A stretch of 48,853 nt of DNA from Clostridiales bacterium (GTDB lineage Bacteria; Bacillota; Clostridia; Saccharofermentanales; Saccharofermentanaceae), in assembly GCA_017617295.1 (NCBI GenBank), contig JAFZWN010000068.1:1-48853 (forward strand), given 5' to 3'. Position numbers and translations under genes: made by a program. The notes under the pieces are model-generated. The model was not told where the DNA came from. It ran no database searches and worked only from the letters and a program-made list of their open reading frames with translations. Positions 34,325 to 43,102 of the stretch are shown here, in pieces (position 1 is the first letter of the stretch; each line of letters begins with the position of its first letter).

Positions 34325-35551
34325 TTATGCCTCCTGCTTTTTGAGCCTGATACCGACATTTCCTATACTTAATATTACCATCAAGTAGGAGAGCGTGATA
34401 CAGAGGAGATATATAAAGACCCTGTTGTCAGATATGAGGAACATCTCGACGCCTTCCATGAACCAGCGCTGCGGCGTAATGAAGGATATGGCCTTTATGA
34501 TCATCGAACTGTCGTCAAGAGGGAAGTAGAGACCCGCGAACAGAGAGGACATGCACCATACCGTAAAAGCAATGAAATTCGAGCTCATTATCTCGCCGGA
34601 GATGATCCCCAGGAACATGCTCAGGATACTGAAGATCAGTCCCATCAGGAAGACAACGAGGATGAACTTCGGAAAGCTTATCCCGGTGATATCGGGCCTG
34701 ATGATAAGAAGACCGGCCGACAGGATGACCGTTATTATGACGGAGATGATGACGGCGCATACCGCTTTTGACAGAAGATATGTGAGATCCCTGCCGCCTG
34801 TGAGCCTGATCCTCGTGAGGACCATGTTCTTCTGTTCTTCGATCGCCGTATGGGAAACGAACACTCCGCAGAACACGAATCCGAATGTCAGGATCGAGAA
34901 GGCATAACCCGCCTTCATCTTGGTGTTTTCCTGTTCGACGCTCAGGTTGCGTTCTCCCGAAGCCGCGATGCTCTCCACTTCTTTTTGAGGCATCATCTCT
35001 CTAATGCCGTTTAATGTTTCCGTGTCTTTGGAGACGGAAAGTTCCCCGAGAGTGAGCCTGATATCATTCTCAAAGAGTTCCGCCCGGGGATCATCGGATA
35101 ATATAAATATCCTGAGGGCTTCCTCCGTATTGCCTTCTTTGATGAGAGTATCAAAATCAGGAGCTATGAACAGTGCCGCTCCCATACGGTCGTTCATCGC
35201 GTCACAGGAGATGTGATCGTTCAGCGAAGACTCGTTCATACCGGGGACAGAGGCTCTTAAGACCGAATACATTCCCGTATCGGCGAGATCCTGAAGGAGA
35301 AAAGTACTCATATCGCTTCCCGATGCATCATAGACCTTTACCGAAAATGACCGCGCGCCTCCGTAATAGGCGATCTTCTCGTCTTCTCCTATTTCCAGGA
35401 TCTCGTGTCTTCTGGAAGGAGAATCATTGATGGAATAGACCGTGTCGGCATTAAGGATCAGTATCGATAAGGCCGGAGCGATAAGGAGGAAGAACCAGAA
35501 AGCCTTGTTCCTGAATAAAAGTCTTAATGTGGATCTGATCAATATGTTCAT
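34325..35551 (-). CDS. ABC-2 type exporter permease
   Basis: The 408-residue ABC-2 membrane protein has one N-terminal helix (about 14-34), a large extracytoplasmic domain (35-215) and a C-terminal block of five or so helices (220-400; FGFVFCGVFVSHTAIEEQKNMVLTRIRLTG, FLGIISGEIM). The layout is that of NatB/YhgE-like or drug/peptide exporters. It overlaps the preceding permease gene by 4 nt; the two probably form a heterodimer driven by the ATPase encoded at 36638. Confidence 0.87.
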   Translation of the reverse strand: MNILIRSTLRLLFRNKAFWFFLLIAPALSILILNADTVYSINDSPSRRHEILEIGEDEKIAYYGGARSFSVKVYDASGSDMSTFLLQDLADTGMYSVLRASVPGMNESSLNDHISCDAMNDRMGAALFIAPDFDTLIKEGNTEEALRIFILSDDPRAELFENDIRLTLGELSVSKDTETLNGIREMMPQKEVESIAASGERNLSVEQENTKMKAGYAFSILTFGFVFCGVFVSHTAIEEQKNMVLTRIRLTGGRDLTYLLSKAVCAVIISVIITVILSAGLLIIRPDITGISFPKFILVVFLMGLIFSILSMFLGIISGEIMSSNFIAFTVWCMSSLFAGLYFPLDDSSMIIKAISFITPQRWFMEGVEMFLISDNRVFIYLLCITLSYLMVILSIGNVGIRLKKQEA

Positions 35552-36636
35552 GCCTTACCTCTCTTTCTGATGCTGCCTGCAAGTATTCCGGCGGAAGAAC
35601 AGACGACCGCCATTACACCCGATATCGTTATCGAAGGGATACAGTAGTCGCTCCTGCCCGCCGAAGAGAGTTCCACCAGTGCCCTGTTCCCGTAGTATAT
35701 GGGGGACAGTTCCTTCAGGTACTGCGGATGGGACGAGAAAAGATATGTCTCAAAAGATCCGCCGAAGAAGCCTGCCATCCAGATGATGCCGAAGCTGAAC
35801 ACTATCGTCAGTACGATATTATCCGTGATCGAATAGAACATCAGTCCCATCCCTATGGATGCAAGGACCATCATAAAGACGATCAGCGCCGATAAAGCGA
35901 TATTTCCCCAGTGGATATCAAACATAAGAGACGACAGAAGGGCGGCGATCCCGGTCCCGCCGGCAACGACAGCCACGGTGGGTATGAACTTCGACAGATA
36001 GATCTTAGTCTCTGACAGTCCCGCCACGCGCAGTTTCTGCATTATCCTGTATTTCTTCTCGTTGTTTATGATCCCGGCCATGCAGAATATGCCGCACCAG
36101 AGGAAATATACGATCTCGACGATGCCGTAATAGTCGGTGGCGTTAATGTCAGGCATATGCTCGGGATGAGATACCGAGAGACTGACATCGGGGATCTGAG
36201 ATCCGCTTTGGAAAGCAAGAACACCCGATTCGATGTTCCTCTCGAAAGAGGTCATCATATATTCGAGGATCTTGCCCTCGTTCTCACGGGCAGAGCTCTT
36301 TATGATAACGTAAGTGTCGCCGGTGAAGTCTACAAAACCCGCGAGATCGTCCCTTCGGATCAGTTCTTCGGCGTCGCCTTCGGTATATTCGATAAAGCTT
36401 ACGCCGTTCTCTTCGGCTTTTTCCCTGAGTTCACCGATATAGGGAGTCATGATGTTTTCAGAAGAGACCCGGTAGCCTGCACGGAACTCTCCCGCATCCT
36501 CGTATGAAGCCATCAGGGAGGAAAATGCCGAGGATAATACCGCGATCAGGATGATCGGGGTGACTATGAGAAGGAGCACGTTCATAAAACTCCTGCACAT
36601 GAGTTTTGCATAGTTCTTGATTACATAAAAGATCAT
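35548..36636 (-). CDS. ABC-2 type exporter permease
   Basis: The 362-residue ABC-2 membrane protein has the same layout as its neighbour: an N-terminal helix (about 18-40), an outside domain (to about 170) and five or six C-terminal helices with IVYFLWCGIFCMAGIINNEKKYRIMQKLRVAGL, the typical ABC-2 coupling region. It starts one base after the ATPase stop. Substrate unknown; antibiotics, peptides or sodium are known cargo for relatives. Confidence 0.87.
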   Translation of the reverse strand: MIFYVIKNYAKLMCRSFMNVLLLIVTPIILIAVLSSAFSSLMASYEDAGEFRAGYRVSSENIMTPYIGELREKAEENGVSFIEYTEGDAEELIRRDDLAGFVDFTGDTYVIIKSSARENEGKILEYMMTSFERNIESGVLAFQSGSQIPDVSLSVSHPEHMPDINATDYYGIVEIVYFLWCGIFCMAGIINNEKKYRIMQKLRVAGLSETKIYLSKFIPTVAVVAGGTGIAALLSSLMFDIHWGNIALSALIVFMMVLASIGMGLMFYSITDNIVLTIVFSFGIIWMAGFFGGSFETYLFSSHPQYLKELSPIYYGNRALVELSSAGRSDYCIPSITISGVMAVVCSSAGILAGSIRKRGKA

Positions 36637-36637
36637 G

Positions 36638-37390
36638 TTAGATATCCCTCAGCTTCTTTCCGGTGAGTGTAAGGAATACTTCCTCGAGCGTTATGGAAGA
36701 CGTATCGTCCACTACCAGTTTCTTCAGTTCCTCGGATGTTCCCGAAGCGATTATCTTGCCGTTATCCATGATGGCTATCCTGGTGCAGATGGCCTCGACC
36801 TCCTCCATATAGTGGCTGGTGTAGATGACCGTGGCTCCGTTCCTGTTGGATTCCTTGATCTTGTCGAGGATAAAGTTACGTGACTGGGGATCGATGCCCA
36901 CGGTTGGCTCGTCAAAGATCAGGAGGTCGGGGTGGTGTCCGATCGCACAGGCTATGTTGAGCCTTCTCTTCATTCCTCCCGAGAACTTTCCCGCATATTC
37001 GTTCCTTTTCTCGAGAAGCCCCACATAATCGAGCGACTCGTCTATCGCCTTTTTGAGCTCCGCCCCCTTTATTCCGTAGAGGGACGTAAACAGTTCGACA
37101 TTCTCCCATGCCTTTAGCCTGTTGTGGATGGCCAGGTCCTGAGGGATGAAGCCGAGCTTTTTTAAAAGCTCACGGCTGTTCTTCTTCATATCCCTGCCGA
37201 GGAACTCGACGCTTCCCAACGTGGGACGGACGATATTCGTGATCATGTTCATCGTCGTGCTCTTTCCGGCTCCGTTGGGACCCAGGAGTCCGAAGATCTC
37301 GCCCTTCCTGATCTCAAGATCCAGGTTGTCGACGACTATCCTGTTATCGTATTTCTTGGTAAGATCCTTTGTCCTTAAGATCACTTCCAT
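36638..37390 (-). CDS. ABC exporter ATPase
   Basis: The 250-residue cytosolic ATPase has Walker A GPNGAGKST (near 37), Q-loop IPQD, signature FSGGMKRRL (near 137), Walker B LLIFDEPTVGIDP and H-loop TSHYMEEVE. It energises the two permeases encoded directly downstream. ATG 37390 is preferred because AAGGAG lies 9 nt upstream; ATG 37396 is too close to it. This is the first gene of a five-gene unit (ATPase, two permeases, kinase, regulator). Confidence 0.92.
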   Translation of the reverse strand: MEVILRTKDLTKKYDNRIVVDNLDLEIRKGEIFGLLGPNGAGKSTTMNMITNIVRPTLGSVEFLGRDMKKNSRELLKKLGFIPQDLAIHNRLKAWENVELFTSLYGIKGAELKKAIDESLDYVGLLEKRNEYAGKFSGGMKRRLNIACAIGHHPDLLIFDEPTVGIDPQSRNFILDKIKESNRNGATVIYTSHYMEEVEAICTRIAIMDNGKIIASGTSEELKKLVVDDTSSITLEEVFLTLTGKKLRDI

Positions 37391-37477
37391 GGTCATAGTC
37401 TCCTTTGTGCGTATCTTATGACATGATGATACCAACGGGCACGTCCCGTCTGTAGTGAAAAAAGGCAGATTCACGAT

Positions 37478-37491
37478 GTGACTTTAGTCAC
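37478..37491. promoter_or_regulatory. Perfect palindrome GTGACTTTAGTCAC, candidate operator
   Basis: A 14-bp perfect palindrome lies about 90 nt upstream of the exporter ATPase start. It is a fitting site for the LuxR-type regulator at the end of the operon. Confidence 0.45.
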
Positions 37492-37495
37492 GAGA

Positions 37496-38887
37496 TCAGT
37501 TGTCAGGTGTGTAATATATGAAGTTTCCGTAATTATCCACGGGAGTAAAGTTTTCGGTTATATACTCGTATATTCCCTTCGGATTCTCGTGGTTTTCTTC
37601 TGTATAGTTATCGGGCATGACCACGATGCTGTCCGGATCATCATGAAGAGCGCAAGGATAGCTTAACGGATCGTTTGTTCCGAGGTTTCCTGTCAGGAAC
37701 AGATCGTACGGCGGATCGAAGCGGCCGGACATGATGGAGATAATGGCACTTGAAGATGAGAAGACGGCAACATTTTTCCCGTTTTCGCGGTACTGCTCGT
37801 TCTTGACCGCGATCTCTTTGTATCCTGTCTCTGTCCCGTTCATCGGTATTCCGGCAAGTTCGGGTATGGAGGAGTCCGTATAAGTACCGGCGGTATTGAG
37901 AACACTAAGCGCAATGATGCAGATCAGGATCACGGAAGTAATTATGTAGGACATATATCTCTTGAGATGATCTTTAAAGAACATCTTGATCACTCTCATT
38001 ACCGGGAGAAGAAAGAACATCGCCGCCATTGATACATGAAGATAATCGACCATCGGAACTGCTATCAGAAGAGCCGATACTCCGACGATAAGATGATTGG
38101 AAGCGTATTCCGCCTTTTTGTATATCAGATAGAGATCGCTGACCGACCCGATCAGAACAACCGTGAGAAGACCGGAAGAACCGATATCAAAAAATGAGTT
38201 TCCGGAACTGAATCCGAACAGGGCGAAAAGGCAATCGTCCCAGAAGGAGGAAAAAGAACCGGTTGCAAGAAGGCAGACAAGGAACAGGAAACACGGTATC
38301 GATATTCCTGCAAGATAGAATAGCGGATTTGACCGTTTTGTTCTGCGTTCAATGATCAGATAGATGAGTTCAAGAACTATCAGTATCCCTCCCGAAGTCT
38401 GTCTTGACAGGGCTGCGAGTGCTGCAAAGACTCCCAGTAACAGATTCCGGCGTGTTCCGGGCTCTCTTTTGTTTGTCTGATATACCAGAAGTGCAAACAG
38501 GAACATAAGATAGTTATATGTCGCAACATCAATAAGGAAAAGAGAAAATGCCGCTATCGGGAGGGCAAACCCAAATCCTGATTCTTCATAAGCATTTTTG
38601 AACAAGACGAAAAGGAGTACGGAAAAAAAGATGCATGAGGTGATCCTGTATATTATCAGGCTGCGGCAGATCATGAGCGGAAGCGCAAAGAGATAACTGA
38701 ACAGCGGCATGAATACCATGTGAAAATCCCTGTACGGAACATAACCCATTGAGATCCCGCGGCTGATATTATAGACCCATATCTCGTCAAGATCCCCGAA
38801 CGGTATTGTCAGGACCTTAAAGAATACAGGTATTACTATAAGAACAAATGCGATCAGGTGTTTCTTTTTGATCGTCGTTTTTCCCAT
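37496..38887 (-). CDS. Polytopic membrane protein, GT-C glycosyltransferase-like
   Basis: The 463-residue protein has about ten transmembrane segments (roughly 10-355) and a C-terminal outside domain (about 360-463; PDNYTEENHENPKG). The first loop carries GDLDEIWVYNISRG and GYVPYRDFHM; an acidic pair after TM1 followed by PYRDF is typical of GT-C enzymes that use polyprenyl-phosphate sugars (ArnT/PMT-like). Function is therefore likely transfer of a sugar to a cell-surface acceptor, but the acceptor is unknown. ATG 38887 has AAGGAAG 6 nt upstream; the longer frame overlaps the divergent FHA gene and its promoter. Confidence 0.75.
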   Translation of the reverse strand: MGKTTIKKKHLIAFVLIVIPVFFKVLTIPFGDLDEIWVYNISRGISMGYVPYRDFHMVFMPLFSYLFALPLMICRSLIIYRITSCIFFSVLLFVLFKNAYEESGFGFALPIAAFSLFLIDVATYNYLMFLFALLVYQTNKREPGTRRNLLLGVFAALAALSRQTSGGILIVLELIYLIIERRTKRSNPLFYLAGISIPCFLFLVCLLATGSFSSFWDDCLFALFGFSSGNSFFDIGSSGLLTVVLIGSVSDLYLIYKKAEYASNHLIVGVSALLIAVPMVDYLHVSMAAMFFLLPVMRVIKMFFKDHLKRYMSYIITSVILICIIALSVLNTAGTYTDSSIPELAGIPMNGTETGYKEIAVKNEQYRENGKNVAVFSSSSAIISIMSGRFDPPYDLFLTGNLGTNDPLSYPCALHDDPDSIVVMPDNYTEENHENPKGIYEYITENFTPVDNYGNFIYYTPDN

Positions 38888-38966
38888 CGTCTGCTTCCTT
38901 GCCGTGAAAGTAATCTGAATCATTATACTATTCAAATCATGCGTATGCGACCGTTTATGGGTTTTG

Positions 38967-38995
38967 TTGACTATCTCGGCGCGGGAACTTATAAT
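38967..38995 (+). promoter_or_regulatory. Strong sigma-A promoter of the FHA-kinase operon
   Basis: TTGACT (38967-38972), a 17-nt spacer and consensus TATAAT (38990-38995), 35 nt before the first start codon. It is one of the closest to consensus in the window. Confidence 0.75.
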
Positions 38996-39030
38996 TTTTC
39001 TTATATTACACTTATGAGGGGTGATACAAA

Positions 39031-40056
39031 ATGATGTTATTTGATACTTTGAACATGAAGCTCGGAGCTGCTGTGTGCTCGGCTGTCGGATTCCTTCAGG
39101 CAAACGGTCTTTACGATGCGGCTGTACTGTTCCTTAAAAAGAAGAAGCGTCATTCTTCAGGCGGCTCGGGATTAGTAGGGATAGGGATCTTTTTCCTGCT
39201 CCTTGCCGTGGTCGGTGTCATCGTATATATCATCCTTCACAATAAGAAGGCTTCCGGAGCCGGAACAAAGGCACCCGCTCCCAAGGCTCCTTCTGCACAG
39301 AACAGACAGGTTCCCAATAATGCGGCACCTGCTCCCAAGGCTCCCGTTGATCCCGCTCCCGTACCTTCTCCTGCGGCATCAGCAGCACCCGCACCGGTTG
39401 CCCCTCCGGCACCGGCAGCACCGGTAACGCCTGCAGCTGCAGCTCCCGTGGTTGCGGCAGCGGCTGCTTATGAGCCTGCTCCCGCTCCAGAGGTTCCTTC
39501 AGTCCCCGAGCCTTCATTCCCGGAGCCTGCTTTTGATCAGACAGTTATGACGGATGAGACATACGAGACTCCTTCAGCCCCTGAAGCTTCCGTGGAGCCC
39601 GCTCCTGCGGCTCCCGTTATCCCCGATATCCCTGAGATCGAGCCTGTGGATGACAGTTACGAAGATGCTACCGAGATCCTTCCCATGTCCCATCTTGATG
39701 ATGAGACACAGATCCTTTCGGAAGATGATGAGGATATCCTGGTAAGTGTTCCCGCTCATATGGTGATCCTTACCGATACTGAAGATCCCACGCTTCAATA
39801 TACGGCAGCCATCGATACTTCGGTCACGATCGGAAAGAGGACAGGCGAGATCATCATCGCCGACGATTCGGCCGTATCCGGCACGCATTGCCGTATCGAC
39901 AGAAGAAACGGCGACTATTACCTGTCGGATCTCGGTTCCACCAACGGTACGCGTTATGACGGCCTTCCCGTAAGTTCCGATCTTCTCATGACGGACGGAA
40001 AGATCCTTGAGATCGGCCGCCATAAGTATGTGGTTACTTTCGAGGATAACGAATGA
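39031..40056 (+). CDS. Membrane-anchored FHA-domain protein
   Basis: The 341-residue protein has a short N-terminal region, one membrane segment (about 48-70; VGIGIFFLLLAVVGVIVYIIL), a long Ala/Pro-rich linker (75-165), an acidic stretch and a C-terminal FHA domain (about 245-335). The FHA motifs are present: GKR, SGTHCRI and STNGT, which bind phosphothreonine. It can therefore recruit targets phosphorylated by the Ser/Thr kinase of the same operon to the membrane. GAGGGGTG lies upstream of ATG 39031. It overlaps the phosphatase gene by 4 nt. Confidence 0.9.
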   Translation: MMLFDTLNMKLGAAVCSAVGFLQANGLYDAAVLFLKKKKRHSSGGSGLVGIGIFFLLLAVVGVIVYIILHNKKASGAGTKAPAPKAPSAQNRQVPNNAAPAPKAPVDPAPVPSPAASAAPAPVAPPAPAAPVTPAAAAPVVAAAAAYEPAPAPEVPSVPEPSFPEPAFDQTVMTDETYETPSAPEASVEPAPAAPVIPDIPEIEPVDDSYEDATEILPMSHLDDETQILSEDDEDILVSVPAHMVILTDTEDPTLQYTAAIDTSVTIGKRTGEIIIADDSAVSGTHCRIDRRNGDYYLSDLGSTNGTRYDGLPVSSDLLMTDGKILEIGRHKYVVTFEDNE

Positions 40057-40793
40057 TAGCCGATCATGCTTTTGTGACCGACGTCGGAGCGGTCAGGGAA
40101 GTCAATCAGGACAGTATCCTCTGCCGGTGTGACCGTAATAACGGTATCTTCGTGGTGGCCGATGGAATGGGAGGTCACAGCAAGGGCGAGATCGCGAGTG
40201 CCGAGCTTGTGCATGCGCTGGAGAACTGGAGCAGGACATGCCGCGAGAAGACCATAGAAACTCTGGCCGGATCCTGCCGTGAATGTATCGTTTCCACAAG
40301 TGACCGGCTGTACGAGCAGTTTAAGAGCGAAGGTCTTATCGGAGGTACCACTGCCGTGGTCCTCCTTGTAATGAAAGACGATATCGCTGTCCTGTCTGTC
40401 GGTGACAGCAGGATCTATCGGTTCGATCATGGAAGCGGGATGCTCAATGCCGTGACCGAGGACGATGTCTGGGAGAATCTTCCCGAAGTGAAGGCCATGC
40501 CCTCTGAGGAAGCCATGAAGGATCCCAGACGCGGAAAGCTCACTACTGCCGTCGGCGCCAGAAAAGGGATAACAGTCAAGACAGATGTCTTTAAGGCGTC
40601 CAAGGAAGAGATCTTCCTTCTGGTAAGCGACGGTGTCTACAGATTCTGTGATACACAATATGCCAGCAGGCTCATAAGTGAAAGCATAGGGATGCTCAGA
40701 CCCGAATTTATCCTGAACGACATTGCCGTACAGGTAATGAAGAACGGTGCGGCCGACAATTATTCAGCCGTTATGGTGCTTACGAGGAGTTGA
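40053..40793 (+). CDS. PP2C-type Ser/Thr protein phosphatase
   Basis: The 246-residue cytosolic phosphatase has all main PP2C metal-binding motifs: TDVGAVREVNQDS (near 10-20), VADGMGGHSKGE (near 36-47), GGTTAV, SVGDSRIYRF, LVSDGVYRF and the final ADNYSAV. It is of the bacterial PrpC/Stp type and should reverse phosphorylation by the kinase encoded next. It sits between the FHA gene (4-nt overlap) and the kinase gene (4-nt gap). Confidence 0.93.
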   Translation: MIADHAFVTDVGAVREVNQDSILCRCDRNNGIFVVADGMGGHSKGEIASAELVHALENWSRTCREKTIETLAGSCRECIVSTSDRLYEQFKSEGLIGGTTAVVLLVMKDDIAVLSVGDSRIYRFDHGSGMLNAVTEDDVWENLPEVKAMPSEEAMKDPRRGKLTTAVGARKGITVKTDVFKASKEEIFLLVSDGVYRFCDTQYASRLISESIGMLRPEFILNDIAVQVMKNGAADNYSAVMVLTRS

Positions 40794-40797
40794 CGGC

Positions 40798-42945
40798 ATG
40801 GCCGGAGAGAACGTTCCCAAGGAGCTGCTTTACAAACTGAACGAAAAGTTTGAGATCGAAGGCTATCTCGGAAGCGGAGGCGGAGGGGTAGTCCTGAAGG
40901 CCAAGGACAGAAATATCGGCCGCGATGTCGCGATCAAGGTCATAAAGAGCACCATCAAGAGCGAGGAGCGGAAAAAGACCGAAGCGAGGATACTTGCCGA
41001 ACTTAAGAATGACCATCTTCCGTCAGTCTATCTTTACGATGAGGCTTACGGGTATTCCTATATGGTAATGGAATATATCCGCGGCAAGAACCTGAAGAAA
41101 CTCCTGTCTTCCGGGCATATCTTCTCGGCTGAAGAGACGCTCGATATAGCAAAACAGCTCTGCGATGTGGTCTCTTATCTTCATGACCGTCCTAATCCCA
41201 TTATCCATGGTGATATCAAGCCCGAGAATATCATCCTCAATCCCGACGGAAGGATATCACTCATAGATTTCAATATCTCCGGGATCAGCGAGGACGGAGT
41301 TGCCAGGACATACGGTTTTACGTCTGGATTCAGTGCTCCCGAGCAGGCATATGCCGTCAGGAATATCAAGGCTTCGATGGCCCTTAAGAAGAACCTCTAT
41401 CCCCCCACGGAACTTATTACGGGGGAGACGGATATAATGCTCCCGAAGGCCGAAGTTACCGGTAATGCGTCAAAGACGACCGGCACGGGAAGCGAGATAA
41501 AGCTCGACAGAGGTATTGCGATCGATACCAGATCCGATGTCTACAGTATCGGCGCGACACTTTACTATATATATTTCGGAAGACACTACGAAGGCGAGTA
41601 TCTGACTGAAGAGGATACCGAATTGGGAAAAGGCTTCTCCATGATACTGGAGCGTTCGCTCGATGAGGATCCCGAGAGGCGTTTCCATGATGCGACGGAG
41701 ATGAAGGAAGCTCTGTCGAAGGTCTATATGAGCGACAAGGAATACCGTGTCTCGAATATAGTCTATAATGTCGCAAGGATCCTTCTTCTGATAACCACGG
41801 TAGCGGGTGTACTGCTCGTGATCTATGGCTTTCCCGCTGTAGAGCGTGAGAAACAGACTGAATACAACAGTTGCCTGGACCGTATGGGGCTGGCGCGTGA
41901 TGCGGCGGATCGGATAAGCTTTATGTCGCCGTATGAGGAGGCTCTGGGTATCTTCCCGCAGAGAGCAGAGGCGTATTGCCAGTATGCTTCGCTTCTTTAT
42001 GAGATGAACGACTATGCGGGAGCGGTCAGCTATATCAACAAGGAAGCTTTGACTGTCGGTTCTCTGGAGCCGGACGAATATGTTGCCGAGCTCTATTATA
42101 TCCTCGGCAATTCCTGTTATGAGACCGGTGATTATACCGGTGCCGCTAATGCTTTGTCCCAGGCTGTCGATCTGTATGACGGAAGACCTGAGTACTATGT
42201 GGATCTGGCATACGCGTATATAGCGTGCGGTGATACTAATAAGGCCCGCGAAGTCGTGGAAAACGCGGAGGAATACGGGATCGGAAACGATAAGCTCTTC
42301 CTTCTCAAGGGTGAGATCCTTGTCTCCGAGGAAAGATACCGTGCGGCATATGATGCTTTCAACGAGTGTATAGAAGCTACTTCCGACGACGCGACAAGGA
42401 TGAGGGCTTATGTGGAAGGCAGCCGTGCGCTGACATATCTGGGGTCGGGTTTCTATGAAGAGAATGCGGCTTTCTTAAGCGAAGGTCTCGAGAACGTCTC
42501 TTCTGAGAATCACGGTCTTATACTTGAACAGTTGGCCCAGATAAGTATCGATAACTACTCGCAGACAGGAGATGACGCGAGCAGGCAAAGGGCGATCGGA
42601 GCCCTGTCATCCATTATAGACAGCGGATGGGATACTGATCTCACATATTCCAATCTGGCGGTACTGTACCAGCAGGGCGGTGATTACGAACAGTTGAGGG
42701 GTGTCCTTGACAGGATGAGGACGGAATATCCCGACAGCTACATGACATATAAGAGGCTTGCTTTCTACGAAGCCGACATCCAGTCGCAGCTGGAAGAAGA
42801 GGCCCGTGACTACACGGCTTTCGTCGAATACTGCGACCGGGCGGAGGAACTGTATGCGGGGATCCGCGAGAGCAGGGAGAACGACACCGAGATGAACAGC
42901 CTGAGAGATCTGAGGAGCAGGCTGTCCGACGGCGGATGGTTCTGA
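40798..42945 (+). CDS. Membrane Ser/Thr kinase with TPR-like tail and atypical active site
   Basis: The 715-residue protein has an N-terminal kinase domain (about 18-330), a transmembrane helix (about 337-358) and a C-terminal, probably outside, region of TPR-like helical repeats (370-700). The glycine loop is GSGGGG, the ATP lysine K47 (VAIKV), and the catalytic loop HGDIKPEN (D139) lacks the Arg of HRD. The metal loop reads DFN (157-159) instead of DFG. After APEQ (180-183) there is an extra segment of about 55 residues before DTRSDVYS (243-250). Kinase activity is likely but should be checked because of DFN. GAGG lies 8 nt before ATG 40798. Confidence 0.88.
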   Translation: MAGENVPKELLYKLNEKFEIEGYLGSGGGGVVLKAKDRNIGRDVAIKVIKSTIKSEERKKTEARILAELKNDHLPSVYLYDEAYGYSYMVMEYIRGKNLKKLLSSGHIFSAEETLDIAKQLCDVVSYLHDRPNPIIHGDIKPENIILNPDGRISLIDFNISGISEDGVARTYGFTSGFSAPEQAYAVRNIKASMALKKNLYPPTELITGETDIMLPKAEVTGNASKTTGTGSEIKLDRGIAIDTRSDVYSIGATLYYIYFGRHYEGEYLTEEDTELGKGFSMILERSLDEDPERRFHDATEMKEALSKVYMSDKEYRVSNIVYNVARILLLITTVAGVLLVIYGFPAVEREKQTEYNSCLDRMGLARDAADRISFMSPYEEALGIFPQRAEAYCQYASLLYEMNDYAGAVSYINKEALTVGSLEPDEYVAELYYILGNSCYETGDYTGAANALSQAVDLYDGRPEYYVDLAYAYIACGDTNKAREVVENAEEYGIGNDKLFLLKGEILVSEERYRAAYDAFNECIEATSDDATRMRAYVEGSRALTYLGSGFYEENAAFLSEGLENVSSENHGLILEQLAQISIDNYSQTGDDASRQRAIGALSSIIDSGWDTDLTYSNLAVLYQQGGDYEQLRGVLDRMRTEYPDSYMTYKRLAFYEADIQSQLEEEARDYTAFVEYCDRAEELYAGIRESRENDTEMNSLRDLRSRLSDGGWF

Positions 42946-42960
42946 CAGGAGGAAGGTTGA

Positions 42961-43101
42961 ATGCATATTTATAAGGGGTATATAATGATCGTGGCGGGAA
43001 TACTTCTGATAGTGATATCGGTAGTGCTCCTTGTGGTATTGTCAGTAAAGCATACAAAAAAAGTCGACAGGATAATCGACAGGATAAACGGGGACGAATG
43101 A
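42961..43101 (+). CDS. 46-residue single-pass membrane peptide
   Basis: A small gene between the kinase and the large surface protein. It has an excellent ribosome binding site (AGGAGGAAGG) and encodes 46 residues: MHIYKGYIM, a hydrophobic segment of about 20 residues (9-28) and a basic/acidic tail KHTKKVDRIIDRINGDE. The next gene begins one base after its stop, which supports real translation. Its role is unknown; a small membrane partner of the kinase or surface protein is plausible. Confidence 0.7.
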   Translation: MHIYKGYIMIVAGILLIVISVVLLVVLSVKHTKKVDRIIDRINGDE

Positions 43102-43102
43102 T

